DNA from: Streptomyces noursei ATCC 11455
GTDB taxonomy: Bacteria; Actinomycetota; Actinomycetes; Streptomycetales; Streptomycetaceae
Assembly (NCBI RefSeq): GCF_001704275.1
Contig: NZ_CP011533.1
Span: forward strand, 8,742,001 to 8,806,000
Direction of reading: 5' to 3'
Length of the DNA: 64,000 nt
The translations under genes were made by a program, and so were the position numbers. Below the pieces are notes generated by a model. The model ran no database searches. It worked only from the letters and a program-made list of their open reading frames with translations, and was not told the DNA's origin. Shown in pieces: positions 8,315 through 16,451 of this stretch (position 1 is its first letter; each line of letters starts with the position of its first letter).

Positions 8315-8484
8315 GGCCCCCAGAACCTTCTGTACGACGACGAGCGTGGGCGGCGGCGAGGCACCGCCACTCCTCACCCTGCGGCAGGAGCCCAGGTCAA
8401 CGGATCGGCCACCAGGTTGGAGAAACGGGTGGAGATCGCGTCGGCCCGGTCCGGGCCCGGTGCGGGTGCGGCCAAAATGGGACC

Positions 8485-9642
8485 GTGCGGAACGACGACA
8501 TACCCGGGCGACCGGCCCGTGGATTCCGGGACGGCCTCGACGCCTCCCGCCTGCGCAGGCTCGCCCTGCACGGCCTGGCCATCGCCCTCGCCGTCACCTT
8601 CCACGGCTTCACCGCCCACCCGCCGTGGCACACCGCGCTCCTGTGCGCGCTGCTCGGACTGTGGGCGGTGACCGCGACCGTCCGGCACGTCCTCACGCCG
8701 CGCTGGACGCAGACGGCCTGGAGCGTGCTGCTCGTCGGCGGCGGGGTCTGCGCAGGACTGAGCTCCACGGACGCGTCCGCACCGGCGTTCGTCGGCGCGA
8801 CCGGCCTGTTCCTGCTGATCTCCGCCGCCGAGACGCCCGCACTGTGGATCGCCGGCGCCCTCGCCGCCGGCATCGCCGGATTCACCCTCGCCCACGAGGC
8901 CGTCGGCGGCGATCCCCGGCTGACGGTCTCGGCGCTGATCTCCGCCGTGACCGGCTTCGGCTTCGGATTCCTGGCCCGACTGAACGCCCTCGACCGCCGC
9001 TCCGAACGCGGCACGGCCGAGCGCCGTGCCGAGCACGCGGTGCAGGAGGAACGCGCCCGGATCGCCCGGGACATCCACGACGTCCTCGCCCACTCGCTCG
9101 GCGGCCTGGTGATCCAACTGGACGCCCTGGAGGCGGTCTCGGTGGCCCGCGGAGCGGACGCGGACGTGGTGGACCGGGTCCGCGGCGCACGCGCCATGGC
9201 CGCGGACGGGCTGGTGGCGGCCAAGCACGCGGTGGACGCCCTGCGCCGGCTCCCCGCCGGCATCGACGCGGCGCTCGGCGAGATCGTCACCGGCGTCCGC
9301 GCGCTGGGCATGACGGTGGACGTCGATGTGCGGGGCGAGCCGGCGCGGGTGCCCGAACCGGTCGGCGAGGTCATCGCCTCCGTCACCGTCGAGGCACTGA
9401 CCAACGCCCGCAAGCACGCACCCGGCGCGCCCGTCGCCGTCGTCGTGACGGCGGGCCGGGACGCGGCACTCCTGCGCGTGGCCAACCGGCTGGCCCCACC
9501 CGCCGAACGGCCGGAACCCGGCGTCACGGGCGGCCACGGCGTGCCCGGCATGCGGGAACGCGCGGAGATCGTCGGCGGCGGACTGACCGCCGGCGCGGTG
9601 AACGGAGAGTGGATCGTGGAATGCCAGGTGCCCTATGAGTGA
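8485..9642 (+). CDS. NarL-type sensor histidine kinase
   Basis: The 385-residue kinase has an N-terminal membrane region of about five to six helices (residues ~25-165), then a HisKA_3 dimerisation domain with phospho-acceptor motif ERARIARDIHDVLAHSL, where the His after RDI is the site. A HATPase domain follows, with VEALTNARKHAPG (N-box) and GHGVPGMRERAEI (G-box). It has no large extracellular sensor loop, so it probably senses a membrane-associated signal. It overlaps the response regulator gene by 8 bp. The annotated start is GTG 8485 and lacks an obvious Shine-Dalgarno sequence. Confidence 0.9.
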   Translation: MRNDDIPGRPARGFRDGLDASRLRRLALHGLAIALAVTFHGFTAHPPWHTALLCALLGLWAVTATVRHVLTPRWTQTAWSVLLVGGGVCAGLSSTDASAPAFVGATGLFLLISAAETPALWIAGALAAGIAGFTLAHEAVGGDPRLTVSALISAVTGFGFGFLARLNALDRRSERGTAERRAEHAVQEERARIARDIHDVLAHSLGGLVIQLDALEAVSVARGADADVVDRVRGARAMAADGLVAAKHAVDALRRLPAGIDAALGEIVTGVRALGMTVDVDVRGEPARVPEPVGEVIASVTVEALTNARKHAPGAPVAVVVTAGRDAALLRVANRLAPPAERPEPGVTGGHGVPGMRERAEIVGGGLTAGAVNGEWIVECQVPYE

Positions 9643-10291
9643 CCGACCGATCCGGGTGATCGTCGCCGACGACCAGGCCGCGGTGCGCGACGGCCTGGTG
9701 ACCATCCTCGACCACGAACCCGACATCGACGTCGTCGGCTCCGCGGTCGACGGCGCGACCGCCGTCGAACTGGCCCGGCGCCTGACCCCCGCCGTGGTGC
9801 TGATGGACCTGCGGATGCCCGGCGTCGACGGCATCGCCGCCACCCGCACCCTCACCGCGCTCGACCCGGCGCCCGCGGTGCTGGTGCTCACCACCTACGC
9901 CGACGACGCCTCCATCGTCGGCGCGCTCCAGGCCGGCGCCGCCGGCTACCTCACCAAGAGCGCCGGCCGCGCCCAGATCGTCTCCGCGATCACCGCGACC
10001 GCGGACGGGCACCGCACCTTCGCCCCGGAGATCGCCTCGGCTATGGTGCGCGGACTGACCCACCGCACCGCCCTGGAACGGATCGCGGCGGCGCACGCCC
10101 TGACGGTGCAGGAGACCCGGGTCCTACAACTGCTCAGCGAACGCCGCACCAACCGTGCCATCGCCGAATCTCTCTACGTCTCCGTCGCCACCGTCAAGAC
10201 CCACGTCAACAACCTCTTCGGCAAGCTCCAGGTCGGCAGCCGGGCGGAGGCGGCGGCCCTGGTCGAGCGGGTACGCGACCACGGCCTCTGA
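9635..10291 (+). CDS. NarL/LuxR-family response regulator
   Basis: The 218-residue regulator has a receiver domain (acidic pair DDQ near the start, phospho-acceptor Asp in VVLMDLRMPGVDG, conserved Thr in LTTYADD, and Lys in GYLTKSA). It is followed by a LuxR-type HTH (LTVQETRVLQLLSERRTNRAIAESL, then VSVATVKTHVNNLFGKL). Its start overlaps the end of the histidine kinase gene, forming a cognate two-component pair. The targets are unknown; the divergent membrane protein gene 7853-8314 is one candidate. Confidence 0.93.
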   Translation: MSDRPIRVIVADDQAAVRDGLVTILDHEPDIDVVGSAVDGATAVELARRLTPAVVLMDLRMPGVDGIAATRTLTALDPAPAVLVLTTYADDASIVGALQAGAAGYLTKSAGRAQIVSAITATADGHRTFAPEIASAMVRGLTHRTALERIAAAHALTVQETRVLQLLSERRTNRAIAESLYVSVATVKTHVNNLFGKLQVGSRAEAAALVERVRDHGL

Positions 10292-10366
10292 CCACCGTCA
10301 CCTCACCCACCATCACCTCATCCACCATCACCTGACTGACCGTCATCTCACTGAACGTCACCTCGC
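10288..10366 (+). repeat. Imperfect short tandem repeat after the response regulator gene
   Basis: About five degenerate copies of a ~14-15 bp unit built on CACCATCACCTCA / CGTCACCTCA run from the response regulator stop to the 3' end of the P450 remnant. It is one of several short tandem repeats at gene boundaries in this window. Confidence 0.6.
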
Positions 10367-10391
10367 GCCCGGCGCCAACCGCTCCGATGCC

Positions 10392-11294
10392 TCACCCGAC
10401 CGACACCGGCAACCGCCGCAACGCATGCGACCGGAACGACTCCCGCCACTCCAACTGGCCATAAGGAACGGCAAGTTGCAGCTCGGGGAACCGCTCGATC
10501 AGCGTGCCCGACGCGATCCCGATCTCCATCCGGGCCAGCCACGCCCCCAGGCAGTAGTGCGGCCCGTGGCCGAGGGCGAGTTGGGCCTTGTCCGGCCGGT
10601 GGATGTCGAAGCGGTCCGGTTTGGGATAGCGGGCCGGATCGCGGTGCGCCGAGGCCAGCGAGAGCAGCACGGTGTCGCCGGCCGGGATCCGGGTACCGGC
10701 GATCTCCACGGCCTCGGTGGGGAACCGGCGGATCGCCATCTGGTTGGGGTGGGCACAGCGCAGCAGTTCCTCGACGGCCTCCGGCATGAGTTCCGGCCGG
10801 CGGCGGAGCGCCGCGAGCTGCTCGGGGTGGCGCAATAGAGTGAGCAGTCCGCCGCCGATCAGGTGCTGGACGTTCTCGGTCCCGGCCATCAGGAGCAGAA
10901 AGGCCAGCGAGACCAGTTCGTCTTCGCTCAGCCGGTCGTCGTCCCGTGCGGCGATCAGCGAGGACAGCAGGTCGTCCCCGGGAGCCGCGCGCCGCGCGTC
11001 GATGAGTCCCACCAGATAGCGGTGGATGTGCCCGATCGCCTCCGCGGGCCGCCAGGCGTTGGCCAGTCGGTCCGCGTAGTGTTCGGCCGCCGCGACGACG
11101 CGCCCGCGGAGCCGCTCGACATGCCGCGGTGTGAACCCAGTGGAGGGATCCGCGAAGAACTCCGCAACTGGCCGCGACGGTTGCCGACCTCCACCGAGCT
11201 GCCCCGTCTCGTCCCGTACCGTCTCATCCCCTCTCGTCCCCTCTCGTCCACGACGTGCCTGGCGACGATCCGGAAACCTTTGACACTGCTTCAC
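10392..11294 (-). pseudogene. Cytochrome P450 remnant, N-terminus missing and core internally deleted
   Basis: The C-terminal half of a bacterial P450 is recognisable: I-helix LLLMAGTENVQHLIGG, K-helix EAVEELLR, and haem-ligand loop ALGHGPHYCLGAWLAR with its Cys. The usual ~130 N-terminal residues are absent; the frame opens with an unrelated Arg/Gly-rich stretch. A C-helix-like segment FTPRHVERLRGRV runs almost directly into the G/H-helix region (IHRYLVGLIDARRAAPGDDLL), so about 60-80 residues, normally including the PLPV...ELLGVP segment, are deleted. The I-helix also lacks the normal AGxET-T threonine. A functional monooxygenase is unlikely. The C-terminal frame is still open, implying recent decay. 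Confidence 0.75.
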
Positions 11295-11326
11295 GCTCCC
11301 TGCTATCCATGGAACGCCAACAAAGC

Positions 11327-11345
11327 GGAATCGGATTCCGATTCC
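11327..11345. promoter_or_regulatory. 19-bp perfect palindrome, candidate operator
   Basis: GGAATCGGATTCCGATTCC is a perfect inverted repeat of 9-bp arms around one central base. It lies in the gap between the P450 remnant and the bicupin gene, about 75 bp upstream of the cupin start, a suitable place for a dimeric regulator of the cupin promoter. No regulator gene is adjacent. Confidence 0.55.
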
Positions 11346-11420
11346 TTATCGTCGCATCCTATCGACGACGACTCAACGCGGCCCCATAAGGCCCCGTAAG
11401 GCCCCAGAAAGGAACTCCAG

Positions 11421-12314
11421 ATGCCCAAGGACCGCTTCTTCCTGCTGGACGCGGGTGCCTCCCGCCCCACCCCCACTCCCGTCCCTCTGCCGCCAGGCAC
11501 GACACTCAAGGCCGGCCCCGGGGACACCGAGGGTCGTTTCTCCCTTCTGGAGAAGCAATGGGACGGCGGAACCGGCACCCCCGCCCAAGTCCCCGACACC
11601 ACCCGCCCCTTGGACTTCGACACCTTCCTCTACGTCCGCGAAGGCGACCTCGGCGTCGACACCGGAGACCAGACCCATCGGCTCACCAGCGGCATGTGTG
11701 CCCTGGTGCCCCGCGGACTCCCACTCGCCCTGCGCAACCTCGGCGGCGCCGACTCCACGCCGCACACACTCCAGTTGTCGGCGCGGGGCGTCCCGCGCCA
11801 GCCCGAGGGCGTTGCCGACGCCGCTGACGGTGACGCCGCCCGGCGCTTCTTCGTACTCGGCCCCGGCGAGGCGCGACCCGGCCGAATCCCGATACCGCCC
11901 GCCTTCAGCATCAAGGCCCGCACCGCCGATACCGCCGGACTCTTCTCGTTCCTGGAAGTCACCGTGGCCCAGCCCATCCCGCGGCACGCCCACCACGTGG
12001 CCGACGAGGGCATCTATGTGCTCGACGGTGCACTGCACATCGACTTCGACGGCGACGAGCACATTGCGGGCCAGGGACAGTTCGTCCTGCTACCGCACGG
12101 AGTCCCGCACGCGATCCGCCCCGGTTCCACCCCACCGCCCCGCGTGCTCCAGATCTCCTCGCCCGGCGGCTGGGAGTGCGTGGTGGAGACCCTGATCGAG
12201 CACCGAACCGAGGTGAGCAGGGGCGGACGCTTCGATCCGGCAGCCCTCAACCGGTACACGCGCCAGTACCACGTCACCTACGAGGTCAGCGGCGCTCCTT
12301 GGACTTTCCGCTGA
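11421..12314 (+). CDS. Bicupin (quercetinase/pirin-like double cupin) protein
   Basis: The 297-residue protein contains two cupin barrels of ~120 residues each. The C-terminal one has clear metal-site motifs: PRHAHHVADEGIYVLDG (cupin box 1, H-x-H...E) and GQFVLLPHGVPHAI (box 2, with His). The N-terminal copy has a weaker box (FDTFLYVREGDLGV and CALVPRGLPLAL), lacking the H-x-H pair, and is probably a structural domain. Both copies open with a similar FFxLxPG/DAG segment, indicating internal duplication. Such bicupins include quercetin 2,3-dioxygenases and uncharacterised dioxygenases; the substrate is unknown. GAAAGGAA sits 7 nt upstream of the ATG. No partner genes were seen nearby apart from decayed ones. 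Confidence 0.82.
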   Translation: MPKDRFFLLDAGASRPTPTPVPLPPGTTLKAGPGDTEGRFSLLEKQWDGGTGTPAQVPDTTRPLDFDTFLYVREGDLGVDTGDQTHRLTSGMCALVPRGLPLALRNLGGADSTPHTLQLSARGVPRQPEGVADAADGDAARRFFVLGPGEARPGRIPIPPAFSIKARTADTAGLFSFLEVTVAQPIPRHAHHVADEGIYVLDGALHIDFDGDEHIAGQGQFVLLPHGVPHAIRPGSTPPPRVLQISSPGGWECVVETLIEHRTEVSRGGRFDPAALNRYTRQYHVTYEVSGAPWTFR

Positions 12315-12581
12315 AGGCATTCCGCGTTCATGGTGGAGAAAGCGCATTGCGGGTGGGAGTGCCGACGGATTGGATCGGCAACGGATTGGATCGGCGGTAC
12401 CCGGCACCCCGATCCCGATGGGGGCATGGGCGAGGTGGTGACTGGCCAAGCGAGCGAACTGGCCTTTACAAAAGCCGAGTTGCCGCAGATATCGAATCGG
12501 GCGTGTGGCGCCCGTCGGGCCAGGTGGCTCCGCCGGCCCGCGGTGGGCTTCCGGTTCGGAATCAGGTACAGAAGGAAGCGA

Positions 12582-13928
12582 ATGGCATCCATGCTCGACG
12601 GCTGCACGCCCTGGCCCGAGGTGTTCGTCGACCGCTACTGGGCGGTCGGGCACTGGCGTGGCAATACGCTGGACAACCTGCTGCGTGATTGGGCCTTGCA
12701 GTACGGACCGCGGACCGCACTCGTGCAGGGCGACATCCGCATCACATACGCGGCCCTCAACCGGCGCGTGGACCGCATGGCCGCCGGATTCCGGCTGCGC
12801 GGCCTCCGGCCCGGACAACGGGTCGTGGTCCAACTGCCGAACGTCCCCGTTTTCGTCGTCACCGTGTTCGCGTTGATGCGCGTCGGCGCGGTCCCGGTGC
12901 TCTGCCCGGTCTCGTGCCGCACGCCCGAGGTGTCCCACCTCGTACGGATCGCCGAGTCCGTCGGATACGTCGGTCCCTCGACGTACCAGGGCTTCGACCA
13001 CACGGCGATGGTCGCGGACATCGCAGCCCAAGGTCCCTTCCTGCGGCGGGCTTTCACCCTTGCGACACCAGGCGCCTCGTCCCCGTACGGCGGCCTTTCG
13101 ACCGACCCGTCGGGTTGTCACTACTTCCCCCTGGCTTCCGTCGACGCCCCGCCCGAGCGGGCGCCTGTGCAGCGCGCCGACCAGGTGGCGTTCTTCCTGT
13201 TCTCCGGTGGTACCACCGCGGCACCCAGGCTCGTCCCGCGCACCCACAACGATTACGCCTACCAGGCGCGGGCCGCCGCCGAGCTGGTATCGCTCACCGA
13301 GCACGACGTGTATCTCGCCGCGCTGCCCGCCGAGTCCAACTTCACCTTCGGATGCCCGGGCATCATCGGCACCCTCTCCGTCGGCGGCACCGTCGTCCTG
13401 GTCGAGAGCCCGGAACCCGCAGCATGCCTTCCAGTCATCGGGCGAGAGCGGGTCACCATCACGTCGCTGGTGCCCGCCGTCGCCCAACGCTGGATCGACG
13501 AACTATCGTCAATTCAGGCCGACTTGAGCAGCATGCGTCTCGTACAGATCGACGGCACCACCTTGCCCCGCGCGACCGCCGAAAGAATAGGCCCCGAATG
13601 GGGCTGTCGCCTGCAGCGGGTGTTCGGCATGGCCGAGGGGCTGCTCACTCTCACCCGGCCCACCGATCCGGACGAGACCGTGCTCAGCACGCAGGGCCGC
13701 CCGCTCTCGCCCGACGACGAGATCCGCATCGTCGACGTCGACGGCAAGGACATGCCCGACGGGGAACCAGGCGAACTCCTCGCCCGCGGTCCCTACACCG
13801 CGCGAGGCTACTACCGGGCACCCGAGCACAACGCACGCTCCTTCACCGCCGAGGGCTTCTTCCGTACCGGCAACCTCGCGCGACGCACCCCGGACGGCAA
13901 CCTGGTGGTGACCGGCCGCCTTCACTGA
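12582..13928 (+). pseudogene. 2,3-dihydroxybenzoate-AMP ligase (EntE/DhbE-like), C-terminally truncated
   Basis: From ATG 12582 (GAAGGAAG box upstream) the product is 448 residues, against ~540 for the family. It follows the DhbE/EntE pattern closely: MLDGCTPWPEVFVDRYWAVGHW, then the P-loop-like SGGTTAAPRLVPRTHNDYAY (A3), and the A5/A7 regions VFGMAEGLL and GFFRTGNLARRTPDGNLVVTG. The protein stops at GRLH, just where the family continues with the hinge and the mobile C-terminal domain carrying the catalytic lysine. A7 also has Asn where the adenylate-ribose-binding Asp (RTGD) is conserved. Both facts indicate loss of activity. In intact form it would activate dihydroxybenzoate for a catecholate siderophore; no other siderophore gene is present. 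Confidence 0.8.
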
Positions 13929-14210
13929 GCACGTTCCGATCCAGTGCGTGCCGTCCGCGTCGACGGCGATGCCTCCGGTCCCAGTGATCTCGGCCAGCTC
14001 ATTCGTTCCGCTGCTCGGGACGATGACGAAGAACTCGCCCTGTCTGTCCTCGCCCAAGGTCGTCGCGGAGTGTGTGAAGTTGAAGGCACCCGACCGGCCA
14101 TGGAGTGCCCCTTCAAAGGACTCCATCGCGACATGGGCGCCCATGCCGACGGACTGGTCGAACGCCGCGGTGAACAAGGTGGCGGAGCGCCCGACGACCT
14201 CCCCTTCGCG
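13929..14210 (-). pseudogene. DUF3224-family gene fragment
   Basis: On the minus strand, about 94 codons match the core of the DUF3224 family: EGEVVGRSATLFTAAFDQ, then VAMESFEGALHGRSGAFNF, then FFVIVPSSGTNELAEITG and GGIAVDADGTHW. The N-terminal ~40 residues are missing. The C-terminal strand is cut where the truncated DhbE-like gene ends, so the frame has no proper stop and runs on antisense through it. It is a gene fragment produced by the same rearrangement that truncated the ligase gene. Confidence 0.65.
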
Positions 14211-14218
14211 AGTCGGAG

Positions 14219-14767
14219 TCACCGCGCAGGGCGTCCTTGGCAAGCATGACCCCACACGTCAGCGCGGTCTCCTGGAGAGTCCATGGCGTGCCGCGCGAGG
14301 TACGTGTCGATGATCGGCCCGGCCTCACCGCCTTTGGCGGGAACGGCAGCGGCGAGCGCGGCCAGTCGGTCCCCCAGGGGGGTGCCCGGACCGGCCAGGA
14401 TCCGCCGGGCGGCGTCTGTGGCGGCCAGGATCGCCAATGGACCGCTCTCCTGAACGCTCTTGGTGACTTCGTCGCTGAACAGCGCATCCATGAACTCTGC
14501 GCAGAGACGGTCGCCGTCCGGTGAGTTGGGGATCCCCGGTGACTCATAGGGCCGGTAGTCGGTGGCGGTCACGACCTGTGCCCCATCCAGGCCGGGGTGC
14601 CCGGGCGGCCCCATGGTCAGCCGCGCCAGCCTCTGCCGGCACGCCTGGTCGGCGAGGCCGTCCGCCAGCCGCACGAGGCTGTCCGGCACCGGACCACGAC
14701 ACTGCCGGACCGCAAGCGGGTCAGGGAATCGATCGACCCGCACCCGCGCCCCCTCCTGAACCCCCAT
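14219..14767 (-). CDS. Hypothetical protein (182 aa)
   Basis: A GGAGGG ribosome binding site lies 7 nt upstream of ATG 14767. The product opens MGVQEGARVRVDRFPDP, has a Cys-containing helical N-terminal half, and then a helical region with the signature-like stretch DGDRLCAEFMDALFSDEV and an Ala-rich helix with AATDAARRILAGPGTPLG. It ends close to the DUF3224 fragment, so its own C-terminus may be altered by the same rearrangement. No family was recognised. Confidence 0.5.
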   Translation of the reverse strand: MGVQEGARVRVDRFPDPLAVRQCRGPVPDSLVRLADGLADQACRQRLARLTMGPPGHPGLDGAQVVTATDYRPYESPGIPNSPDGDRLCAEFMDALFSDEVTKSVQESGPLAILAATDAARRILAGPGTPLGDRLAALAAAVPAKGGEAGPIIDTYLARHAMDSPGDRADVWGHACQGRPAR

Positions 14768-15109
14768 GATCACCCTCCGGAAGTGTCATGGCTCCATCTA
14801 CCACTCGACGCGCCCTTCTACTCGTGGTCAGCGGCTGGCTACGAGGGGGAGCGTGTGGGGGCGCATCGCTCGTACGGCTGTGCCGGCCGCCACAGTCATG
14901 ACCATGACCACGCGGTCATGGGGTTGTCGTGGCCGTTACCGTTGCCACTCGCGTGACGCCAACGCCCTTGAATGTGGCGGAGGTTGTGGGAATCGGGGGA
15001 TGTGAGAGGGCAGGTCTGACGGACGGGATGGGCCTGGCGGGCGCGGCAGCGTCGTCCCGGGCCGGAGATGCGGGTGTCGCGTGCGGGCGTCGTTGACATG
15101 ATCAGCCGC

Positions 15110-15694
15110 ATGAAGGTACTCGTGATCGGGGCGACCGGCACCATCGGCAGTGCGGTCGCCCACGCACTGGAAGCAATGCACCAGGTGGTCAAGGCATCCC
15201 GCAGCGGACCGTTGCGCACCGACTTGGAGGATCCCTCGTCCATCGACGCGCTCTTCGAGGGCGTGCCGGACCTGGACGCGGTGGTGTGCTGCGCCGCCAG
15301 CGGACCGTTGGTGGACCTGGCGGCGGTGACGGACGACGAGTTCGTGGCCGGTATCCAGGGCAAGCTGCTGGGTCAGGTCGCGCTGGCGCGGCGGGCCGTG
15401 CACCACCTGCGGGACGGCGGATCCATCACGCTGACCGGAGGCACGTTCTCCGCGCCCCTGGCCGGCGGTTCGCTGGGTGCCCTGGTCAACTCCGGTCTGG
15501 AGGGCTTCGTTCGCAACGCGGCCAGTGAGTTGCCCCGACGGCTGCGCATCAACCTCGTCAGCCCCGGCTGGATCAGGGAGACGTTGGAAAGCATGGGGGC
15601 GGACGGCGCCGACGGCACCCCGGTGGCCGAGGTCGCCCGAGCGTACGTCGACGCCGTGGAGGGCACGATGTGGGGACGGATCATCCGTCCGTGA
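15110..15694 (+). CDS. Short-chain dehydrogenase/reductase, compact atypical form
   Basis: The 194-residue protein begins MKVLVIGATGTIGSAVAHAL, a TGxxGxxG Rossmann NAD(P)-binding motif, and retains the NINLVSPG-like segment RINLVSPGWIRETL. It is shorter than classical SDRs (~250 aa), and the usual catalytic Tyr-x-x-x-Lys is replaced by a segment around SLGALVNSGLEGFVRNAASELP. This layout is seen in a subgroup of compact actinobacterial SDRs whose substrates are unknown. It is a monocistronic gene facing the 46-bp repeat. Confidence 0.8.
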   Translation: MKVLVIGATGTIGSAVAHALEAMHQVVKASRSGPLRTDLEDPSSIDALFEGVPDLDAVVCCAASGPLVDLAAVTDDEFVAGIQGKLLGQVALARRAVHHLRDGGSITLTGGTFSAPLAGGSLGALVNSGLEGFVRNAASELPRRLRINLVSPGWIRETLESMGADGADGTPVAEVARAYVDAVEGTMWGRIIRP

Positions 15695-15742
15695 GGCTCG
15701 GTGGAGGGGTGCGCGGGTGTCCCTCCACCAGGGGGCTTCCGT

Positions 15743-15788
15743 CAAGGCCGGGAAGTTAGCGTTTTCGCAGGTCACGCAAGGGGGAGTG
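15743..15788 (+). repeat. Left arm of a 46-bp perfect inverted repeat
   Basis: These 46 bases are the exact reverse complement of positions 17675-17720. The pair encloses 1,886 bp holding a MerR regulator gene and an esterase gene. The arm starts CAAGGCCGGGAAGTTAGCG and ends CGCAAGGGGGAGTG. No transposase lies inside. Confidence 0.9.
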
Positions 15789-15954
15789 GCGTGCGCACCC
15801 ACACAATGATCCGCTCATGCTCGTCAGTCACATCCTCGATGACCAGCGGAGACAGTCCCGAAAACACCATCCGCACAAGCTCGTTGCCATCCATCACACG
15901 AAAGTCAACGACCCTCACGACTCTCCGTCACCACCGAATGTGAGACAGAGCCGT

Positions 15955-16320
15955 CTATTGGACACTCCCGCGTACGCGGCGCAGATAGTCGTCTATGGCG
16001 TCTCTGTTTCGGGTCAGGCATGCGATCCGCCGGGTCAGCTGCGCGTGTTCGTGTTCCAGGGTGTCGATCATCTCGGGGGTCACGTCGGGGAAGTAGATGG
16101 TCCGCGGCTTGTCGAGGCAGGGGAGGATCTGGCGGATGATCCGGGTGGGCAGTCCGGCGTCGAGCAGTCCGCGGATCTGCAGTACGCGGTCCACGTGTCC
16201 TTCGTGGTATTCGCGGTAGCCGTTGGCGGAGCGTTCGGGGGTGAGCAGCTGCTGCTCCTCGTAGTAGCGCAACAGGCGCCGGGTGGTGTCGGTACGGTCC
16301 GCCAGCTCTCCGATTCGCAT
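15955..16320 (-). CDS. MerR-family transcriptional regulator
   Basis: The 121-residue protein has the MerR winged-helix N-terminus (MRIGELADRTDTTRRLLRYY, then LLTPERSANGYREY) and a long dimerisation helix (LDKPRTIYFPDVTPEMIDTL onward). The C-terminal effector region is very short, with no Cys cluster, so a metal ligand is unlikely; small-molecule or redox-type MerR members of this size are common. It is divergent from the esterase gene and probably controls it through the dyad at 16363-16378. Confidence 0.9.
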   Translation of the reverse strand: MRIGELADRTDTTRRLLRYYEEQQLLTPERSANGYREYHEGHVDRVLQIRGLLDAGLPTRIIRQILPCLDKPRTIYFPDVTPEMIDTLEHEHAQLTRRIACLTRNRDAIDDYLRRVRGSVQ

Positions 16321-16356
16321 GGGAGCGAACCTACTGCGTCAGGTGCGTGCCTCCGT

Positions 16357-16378
16357 TTGACCTTCACATTGATGTGAG
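16357..16378. promoter_or_regulatory. MerR-type promoter/operator dyad
   Basis: A TTGACC hexamer at 16357-16362 is followed by the dyad TTCACAT-TG-ATGTGAG at 16363-16378. A symmetric element directly after the -35 hexamer is the usual operator position for MerR activators. It sits between the divergent merR-like and esterase genes. The -10 element is not clear. Confidence 0.5.
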
Positions 16379-16451
16379 TGTTTGAGACTCGGCACTGCTC
16401 GTCGGCAGTCGGCACGAAGCCGCTGTCCACCTGTTCACGAGGAGGACCGTT

